The notes beneath the pieces were generated by a model. It searched no databases, was not told the origin of the DNA, and saw only the letters and a program-made list of their open reading frames with translations. The translations under genes and the position numbers were made by a program. This document shows, piece after piece, positions 57,166-64,000 of a stretch of 64,000 nucleotides of DNA; the first letter of the stretch is position 1; every line of letters begins with the position of its first letter. Origin of the DNA: Craterostigma plantagineum (Eukaryota > Streptophyta > Magnoliopsida > Lamiales > Linderniaceae); contig JAPQWV010000300.1 in NCBI GenBank assembly GCA_027422505.1, forward strand, positions 1 through 64,000. The letters run 5' to 3'.

Positions 57166-58826
57166 TTGATAAGTCATGATTTTACACAAATATTATACCC
57201 CATAAAAGCGCGCTATCATTTGTTATTTTATCGAAATCGGCTCGAATATTTCCCGGCTAAGAATATATATTTTATTTGCAGATACCGGAGAAAATATACC
57301 AAAAAGCGGGAAGTTCGGATATTGAAAGAGCTGAGAAAAATCAAGCATTAATATTTGGAATTGGGCTGCTTAATCAACCACGCGTATCTTTATCCCATAG
57401 AAGACAAAGGAGTTGAATAATCAACAAACACAAAGTCTTGTGTTTTGAAAAGAGAGCTCACGCATGGTTTGTTTTGGCAACCTAAGTCAAAAAGCAATTT
57501 GGTCTTGCTCGGCTTTGAAAAACAAAAAGGCTGCCCATAAATGTTTATGTCTGTAAGCATCGATTAAAAAAAGCCAAGGCATACAACTAAGGGAAGAGAG
57601 GGACAGAACGGGGGGCAAGAAACTCACTAAGCTCACACCTAACTTATCTCTCACGCTCAAGGCCATCCACATCTAGATCCGGCAGAGCACTCAACGAAGC
57701 TAACCTCACCAACCAAGCAACTCACCTCATTGCCATTATCCTGCCAAAAAAATCAAGCAGGCAGCTCTGCTCTCAGTGCATATGAAAACTATCCCTCAAG
57801 GCCAATATAAATCATATACGGGGCTGAGGAGATATTAAGCAACGAGCTCTAAAGCAACACCTCTCAACACGAAGCAGACTGCTCTCGTCAAGCGGCTCAG
57901 CTCTCATCATCTGCACACGAGCATACATCTACGAGAAGGCTGGTTACGAAGCTAGGGAATCGAGACACGAGCCGAGGTTCCAAGGCGTTTCTTAGTCGTC
58001 CACCACGTGTTCGACGAACGTACTGTGAGGGGCGTATATCTTTTCCTTTACCGTTTAAATTAAGTGTTTATTTGAACCTTCGTTGCTTTCGCTAATTAAT
58101 ATGTTAGCGTAAGTCGTTATGTGGTTAAGGGCGTGTTAGACCGAACTATAATTGCGTGTTGGTGTTATTTGTATTTTATTTAATCGTATGATTTAAGTTA
58201 CGTGTTCGTTAGCTGTGTTTAATGCTTGCGTATGTCTGATCAACATGTGCATGACCTTTGATTGGTTTATGAGACGGACAAAGTGATTAGACCGGTTAGA
58301 ACAATAGATAGCGACCACGACGTAAAACCGACCAGAAATGGAATTCGGTTTCGTCTGTGTGGTTTCCGAGACCTTAGGCGCCGAAAGCGTCTAAACTCGG
58401 GGAAATTCATAAAGTCGAATGCGTGTGGGGTAACTACAGTCATATAGACATATAGTTGATTGGTTCACTTTCGCATAGGATCGTTATTGCGGGACAAACG
58501 AGTAGCGATTATTTTAGGGATTTCTACCTTAACTAGATTTATATTGTTTAGATAAAAATCAGTTGTATGAATACGTAGGAATATTTTGTGCCGAGCACGT
58601 GCCTTGACCACATCCGTCGTCGATTTATCCATTTTCTTTCTTGCTTATTTGCATTTTATTTTATTAAATCCACAAAATATAAAAACTTGTTTTAGTCTAA
58701 ATTAAATTTCAGAATAATATCTTCAATTAATCGAGCTGTCCTCGTGGATCGATACTTGGATTTGTCCATTTTATACTACTTGCACGACCTAGTACACTTG
58801 CTAGTATTCGAGCGTGCCAAGTTTTT
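57166..58826 (+). repeat. 5' LTR of the Athila-like element
   Basis: About 1661 bp, from TTGATAAGTCATGATTTTAC to GTGCCAAGTTTTT. A TATA-like CAATATAAATCATAT is near 57804-57818. The LTR overlaps the first base of the primer site by one T, so the end is 58825 or 58826. Confidence 0.9.
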
Positions 58827-58843
58827 GGCGCCGTTGCCGGGGA
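58826..58843 (+). other. Primer-binding site, tRNA-Asp type
   Basis: TGGCGCCGTTGCCGGGGA is the complement of the 3' end of plant tRNA-Asp(GUC) including CCA. This primer is used by Athila-like elements, in contrast to the initiator tRNA-Met sites of the other elements here. Confidence 0.9.
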
Positions 58844-59063
58844 CAGCGGTAGTATTAATCTTAAAATATTCTGAGTTTTAGTTTAAACAGTTTTATTTCT
58901 ATTATTTTGTAGAAGTATTTTCTAAAAAAAGAGTTTAAAAAAATACATTATATAAAAAAAATATATATTTTATCTTGGTTATTTTTATTATCATCATTAT
59001 CATTATTATTATCTTTGTTATTATTGTTATTAATATTATTATTATATATTAATTTCATTAGCC
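58844..59063 (+). repeat. Leader with ATT-rich simple sequence
   Basis: AT-rich leader ending in an imperfect (ATT/TTA)n stretch at about 58980-59055, directly before the ATG at 59064. Confidence 0.7.
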
Positions 59064-59984
59064 ATGTACAATCATTTCTATTATTCTTCAGCGACAGCTC
59101 GACCTATGTATGGAGAGAATGAGGTTAACGACATTATTGCAGCAAAGTTTGAGGCGATTCATCGGAGGATAGACGAGATACAGTTTCAGCGCTCACAGGC
59201 CACGCGTCGTGTTCAGCACAGTTGGAATTCAAACGTATTTTACGAGGGTCCATACTGCGAGGAGCCACGAGGATTTTATAATGAGCAGTTTGCTCCACCT
59301 GAAAAGGAGAAAACCGCCTGGGAGATAGCGCTCGAAAAGGCGATAGAACAAACGGATAAAGCGCTCGAGAGACGGACCGAACAGAACCGTAGAGCTGAAG
59401 AGCGACACCGGAATTTCGATGCTACTTTTAAAGAAAGTTCTAAACAATTAGAAGCATCAATACGGAGTTTAATGGCCCAAGTGGAGAAGCTAACAATTGA
59501 AGAATCTGAATGCAAGCTAGAAGCGCTCTCGAGCCACACAGAAACAGATCCGGAACAGTTGATTTGTGGGACGACGCTAGAACTAGTGCCGGAACCAAAT
59601 GAAGTTGACGATGAGATCCAACCTGAAAAAGTCGATCAACCCGCAGAGGCTACTGTAGATTTCATTCCATCAAAGCCGAGTCCTCCACCAGTCTGGATTC
59701 AACCGTCTTTTCCAACAGCGTCCCGAAAAGGAAACCAAGATGATTTGTTATCAAAGAGCAGCAAAGTTGACGAACAAAGGATGATAATTGTCACCGAAGA
59801 ATGTTCAATATGGATACAGAAGAAGCCACTAAAGCTTAAGAATCAGGGGAGTTTTTATATTCCGTGTTCTATTGAGGTTCCTTTATTCTCTAATTTATGT
59901 TATATAAGTGTTAGGATTGACGTGATGCCTATTTCATTTTATAGAAAATTGGGACTCAGTGAGCCAAAGCCTACCTCGATGTAG
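59064..59984 (+). CDS. Athila-like Gag C-terminal/protease-remnant protein, 306 residues
   Basis: Open frame from MYNHFYYSSATARPMYG to EPKPTSM. Residues about 90-150 form a charged, probably coiled-coil segment (KAIEQTDKALERRTEQNRRA, SSKQLEASIRSLMAQVEKL) like the end of Athila Gag. The C-terminal 60 residues (LKNQGSFYIPCSIEV, then DVMPISFYRKLGLSEPKP) match the aspartic-protease region of Athila Pol, where GSF.IPC and LMPLS..KKLGLGE.KPT surround a catalytic DLGAS. Here that site reads YISVR, so it cannot be an active protease. The capsid domain is missing. The frame is intact for 921 bases, but whether the protein has a role is unknown. Confidence 0.6.
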   Translation: MYNHFYYSSATARPMYGENEVNDIIAAKFEAIHRRIDEIQFQRSQATRRVQHSWNSNVFYEGPYCEEPRGFYNEQFAPPEKEKTAWEIALEKAIEQTDKALERRTEQNRRAEERHRNFDATFKESSKQLEASIRSLMAQVEKLTIEESECKLEALSSHTETDPEQLICGTTLELVPEPNEVDDEIQPEKVDQPAEATVDFIPSKPSPPPVWIQPSFPTASRKGNQDDLLSKSSKVDEQRMIIVTEECSIWIQKKPLKLKNQGSFYIPCSIEVPLFSNLCYISVRIDVMPISFYRKLGLSEPKPTSM

Positions 59985-60040
59985 ATAGATCGATTACATG
60001 TCCACGAGGAATCACAGAAACTGTACTAGCAAAGTGTTCT

Positions 60041-60460
60041 GTGTCTTTTGGGGAAATATTGTCTGGTGAGAATACCAGCAAACTGAAAGACCTCCAACAC
60101 AACAAGGAGGAGCAAGAAATTTTCGATCCAATTTTACGAGATTTTATGAAATCAACATATCACTCGGAGAGCGTAGTCATGGAGGAATTTGCTAACATGT
60201 TGGTGATAGTTGATTTTGACATTAGTTGGGATCCGAAAGTCAACCTATGGAGAGTGTTTAAAGATTGCGACCACAGGAAGCTATATCATTCTGAGATCAA
60301 ACACCTCTCCAAAAAGGTGAAATCAAAATGTTCATTACTTCTTCTGAACATACAGAATCGTCGACCGTCTACACGAACAGGAGTCGAGCTATCGACTATA
60401 AAAAGAGCGCTTCTTGAGAGGCAACCCAAGCACTATCTACGCATTATTATTTCATATTAA
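60041..60460 (+). CDS. Hypothetical second frame of the Athila-like element, 139 residues
   Basis: Open from MSFGEILSGENTSKLKDLQ to LRIIISY, starting 56 bases after the previous stop. I recognise no domain. The end (KRALLERQPKHYL, and the alternative frame SRAIDYKKSASWEATQA) resembles phrases near the end of Athila-type Pol proteins, so this may be a fusion of leftover pol ends produced by internal deletion. It could equally be a chance frame. Confidence 0.35.
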   Translation: MSFGEILSGENTSKLKDLQHNKEEQEIFDPILRDFMKSTYHSESVVMEEFANMLVIVDFDISWDPKVNLWRVFKDCDHRKLYHSEIKHLSKKVKSKCSLLLLNIQNRRPSTRTGVELSTIKRALLERQPKHYLRIIISY

Positions 60461-62112
60461 AATCTTATATCTATTGCATCGTGTCTTAAATGTGTTTTGC
60501 TTTTAAAATTAATTTCTTAAATTTGTCTCGCGTGCCGTCTAGTATGTTTTCTCGCAGGCTCATAGTCAGTTTGGGGGTGGTTTGTTTGCAAAGCTAGCTC
60601 GATCTATGAAGGAACCAAAAATCTTCTCAGAACACGTCTCCATCGATCAACGGATTATTCAGGGCAGTGTCACTTAAACTCTTTCTGTGTTTTAATTTAC
60701 ACATTGGGGACAATGTGATAATTAGTTTGGGGGTAGGGTGACACATGCTAGATTTTATATGATATCGATCTCTTCGATTTATTAGTTGGTTTAACTGATC
60801 ATGGTTATGATTTGGACGTCACTTGTGAAATCTCATGTCGATGATGAAAAAAAAATTGTGTCGAGATATGATTTAGCTAATTGAGTGAGAAAGTCTTGCA
60901 TGTTACTTGTTTTGATATTAGCATGATTATCTGTCCACATTGATTGCTTCAGAAAAATAGTACGTATCATGAGACACAAACCCAGAAAATATTGTGAGTT
61001 TTGAGCCGAAAAAAAAAATTAGAGCAACACAATACTTGCTCGATGTGTTTTTCATGAGTGTCACGCATAGTCTGATTATTTTCGAACTTGCTTTATTATG
61101 CATGTCAATATCACTGTGGATTTTCGTGTACGAAAATGATAAAGGCGATTAGGATGGTCACTGGCCTAAATATCTCCGCACCCGACATAGTTATCAATTA
61201 GTGAGCCCCTTTGAGCCTTATTACCTTATTTATTGATATGGAGCTACGATATTTAGCCACATTATCCCATTATTTTATCCTTCATCCTCGAACCATTGTC
61301 AGCATGTTAGCTTACAAATCGCTTTATAGTATTGGGTCTATTAATTTAGAGGAAAGACGATTAGGACATGTTATATGTGGTTGCGTTATTTTATTTATTT
61401 GAAGAAAAAAATCGAATAAAAAAAAGAGAGATTGAAACAAAAAAGAAGAAAATAAATAATATCGAGAAAAAAAAAGAGAAAAAAGAGAAAATATATATAT
61501 ATATATTGTATTTGCAAGAAAAAAAAAGTTACAATAGATGTTTTAGAATTATTTTCTTGAGTTCTTAGTTATATTTTTGAGTTGTTTTTATAGTAGTATG
61601 AGTCTCCATTGTTTGAGTCGTATATTGTGCTATAGAGTATAGACGGGAAAAGCGATTTAGTAACTAACATGCTTGACCATATTACCTCACTCATCCCATA
61701 TGTCACACCCTTAGTACCCTGAGCCCCATTACAACTTTGTTTAAGACCTTTTGATTCGTTCACGATATCTACTATATGAATATGATGTGATATACTTGCA
61801 AGCTTAGAATAATATCTTTCTATGTTGTGCATTGAGCGTTTTTATACAGATCCCGTTAAACATTTTTGAGTGAATTGAGCGACCCTTGTGAGAATTGTTT
61901 AGTGATACGTGTTAGGATTCTGGAAATATTTTTGTGCTATTGCGAACTATCAGTTCATGTCTCGTGTTTAGCTGGATCTCTCATTAGTTGATGACGATTT
62001 CGACCGACTGGGCTTTTACATTTTCTGAGAACAAACACGAGAGTTCATTTAGTGATGTAAATTCCTAACTTGATTTAGTTCATTCCGCTTTTATGATCGA
62101 GGACGATCGAAG
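60461..62112 (+). other. Non-coding 3' region of the Athila-like element
   Basis: About 1.65 kb without coding homology. It contains two extra PPT-like sites, CAGTTTGGGGGTGG near 60569 and TAGTTTGGGGGTAGGG near 60723, and an A-rich GAGA stretch at 61404-61530. Long non-coding regions before the 3' LTR are common in this group. Confidence 0.7.
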
Positions 62113-62128
62113 CTAGTTTGGGGGTTGT
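62113..62128 (+). other. Polypurine tract of the Athila-like element
   Basis: CTAGTTTGGGGGTTG directly before the 3' LTR. The same AGTTTGGGGGT core occurs upstream near 60569 and 60723. Confidence 0.8.
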
Positions 62129-63793
62129 TGATAAGTCATGATTTTACACAAATATTATACCCCATAAAAGCGCGCTATCATTTGTTATTTTATCGAAATC
62201 GGCTCGAATATTTCTCGGCTAAGAATATATATTTTATTTGCAGATACCGGAGAAAATATACCAAAAAGCGGGAAGTTCGGATATTGAAAGAGCTGAGAAA
62301 AATCAAGCTTTAATATTTGGAATTGGGTTGCTTAATCAACCACACGTATCTTTATCCCATAGAAGACAAAGGAGTTGAATAATCAACAAACACAAAGTCT
62401 TGTGTTTTGAAAAGAGAGCTCACGCATGGTTTGTTTTGGCAACCTAAGTCAAAAAGCAATTTGGTCTTGCTCGGCTTTGAAAAACAAAAAGGCTGCCCAT
62501 AAATGTTTATGTCTGTAAGCATCGATTAAAAAAAGCCAAGGCATACAACTAAGGGAAGAGAGGGAGAGAACGGGGGGCAAGAAACTCACTAAGCTCACAC
62601 CTAACTTATCTCTCACGCTCAAGGCCATCCGCATCTAGATCCGGCAGAGCACTCAGCGAAGCTAACCTCACCAACCAAGCAACTCACCTCATTGCCATTA
62701 TCCTGCCAAAAAAATCAAGCAGGCAGCTCTGCTCTCAGTGCATATGAAAACTATCCCTCAAGGCCAATATAAATCATATACGGGGCTGAGGAGATATTAA
62801 GCAACGAGCTCTAAAGCAACACCTCTCAACACGAAGCAGACTGCTCTCGTCAAGCGGCTCAGCTCTCATCATCTGCACACGAGCATACATCTACGAGAAG
62901 GCTGGTTACGAAGCTAGGGAATCGAGACACGAGCCGAGGTTCCAAGGCGTTTCTTAGTCGCCCACCACGTGTTCGACGAACGTACTGTGAGGGGCGTATT
63001 TCTATCTTTTCCTTTACCGTTTAAATTAAATGTTTATTTGAACCTTCGTTGCTTTTGCTAATTAATATGTTAGCGTAAGTCATTATGTGGTTAAGGGCGT
63101 GTTAGACCGAACTATAATTGCGTGTTGGTGTTATTTGTGTTTTATTTAATCGTAGATTTAAGTTACGTGTTCGTTATCTGTGTTTAATGCTTGCGTATGT
63201 CTGATCAACATGTGCATGACCTTTGATTGGTTTATGAGACGGACAAAGTGATTAGACCGGTTAAAACAATAGATAGCGAGTACCACGACGTAAAACCGAC
63301 CAGAAATGGAATTCGGTTTCGTCTGTGTGGTTTCTGAGACCTTAGGCGCCGAAAGCGTCTAAACTCGGGGAAATTCATAAAGTCGAATGCGTGGAGGGTA
63401 ACTACAGTCATATAGACATATAGTTGATTGGTTCACTTTCGCATAGGATCGTTATTGCGGGGACAAACGAGTAGCGATTATTTTAGGGATTTCTACCTTA
63501 ACTAGATTATATTGTTTAGATAAAAATCAGTTGTATGAATACGTAGGAATATTTTGTGCCGAGCACGTGTCTTGACCACATCCGTCGTCGATTTATCCAT
63601 TTTCTTTCTTGCTTATTTGCATTTTATTTTATTAAATCCACAAATATAAACACTTGTTTTAGTCTAAATTAAATTTCAGAATAATATCTTAAATTAATCG
63701 AGCTGTCCTCGTGGATCGATACTTGGATTTGTCCATTTTATACTACTTGCACGACCTAGTACACTTGCTAGTATTCGAGCATGCCAAGTTTTT
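62129..63793 (+). repeat. 3' LTR of the Athila-like element
   Basis: About 1665 bp, almost identical to 57166-58826, ending ATGCCAAGTTTTT before the target duplication. The last 200 bp of the window (63799-64000) is flanking DNA in which I recognise nothing. Confidence 0.9.
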
Positions 63794-64000
63794 ATCCGTA
63801 ACGTAAATATTATTTGGGTCCTCTCCATATTTAAAATATAAAAAGAACATGATTCCTACCTAAGCTTGTTAATAGGGCCTGAAATCCAATGAGCCCGGAT
63901 ATTAATTTCATCGCATTCCCACCACTACCGAGTTCTGACACAATTGGAAAAGCATATCCCATTCTAAGTTATACATGTGCGTTTTTCTTTTCCTGTATTA

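Larger units (their letters stand above)
57166..63793 (+). mobile_element. Non-autonomous Athila-like LTR retrotransposon
   Basis: 6.6 kb with LTRs at 57166-58826 and 62129-63793, flanked by ATCCG (57161-57165 and 63794-63798); the repeat may extend to TATCCG, leaving an uncertainty of 1-2 bp in the edges. The tRNA-Asp primer site and the Gag/protease remnant fit the Athila branch of plant Gypsy elements. There is no RT, integrase or RNase H, so it must rely on a relative. The LTRs differ by only about 20 substitutions and a few indels over 1.66 kb. It lies 55 bp right of the LINE target duplication. Confidence 0.9.

Overview
This window is plant nuclear DNA, almost certainly from a eudicot with a repeat-rich genome. 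The evidence is Copia, Gypsy and Athila-like LTR retrotransposons, a plant L1 LINE, hAT and CACTA DNA transposons, a SAUR auxin-response gene fragment and a piece of plastid DNA. I see no intact single-copy gene. Essentially everything is a mobile element, an element fragment, or a broken piece of a host gene.

Layout. 1-1030: tandem, decayed exons of a ClpX-like chaperone (minus). 1034-1680: a LINE 3' fragment. 3033-5104: a truncated Copia element (family A, minus). 5105-9140: gene-derived DNA holding repeated, broken exons of a RecQ-type helicase (minus), split by a hAT-type MITE at 7024-7460. 9519-9764: a 5'-truncated SAUR (minus). 9797-13190: remains of a Gypsy element mixed with a Copia fragment. 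13467-21098: a second family A Copia (plus), with a degenerate gag-pol and no recognisable 3' LTR. 23280-25640: minus-strand Copia debris, including an odd protease/RNase H junction.

26029-50545 is a nested stack. An old Copia (family C, plus) has been cut in its integrase by a 14.1-kb Copia (family B, minus, 31134-45236) with near-identical LTRs and a perfect 5-bp target duplication. Family B itself carries a hAT MITE in gag. The 5' LTR of C carries a 1.18-kb hAT element. Its 3' LTR carries a 1.96-kb CACTA element, which has captured a plastid trnY-trnE segment, and a further composite repeat insertion.

50546-51900 is a fragment of an unidentified minus-strand gene cut by the family C LTR. 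52163-57097 is a full-length but mutated L1 LINE with a 13-bp target duplication. 57166-63793 is a recent, non-autonomous Athila-like element with 1.66-kb LTRs, a tRNA-Asp primer site and a protease remnant without its catalytic motif.

Families A and B share a Gag with a zinc knuckle and a coiled-coil extension. Family B has a long extra sense ORF region after RNase H, and a related ORF piece lies at 23663-24655. Their leaders and spacers are packed with a degenerate GAGAAA/TTTCTCGG motif. Order of events readable from nesting: C, then B into C, then the MITE into B. The hAT, CACTA and composite insertions into the C LTRs are also younger than C. Boundaries supported by target duplications are reliable; domain calls rest on motifs read by eye, without database searches.
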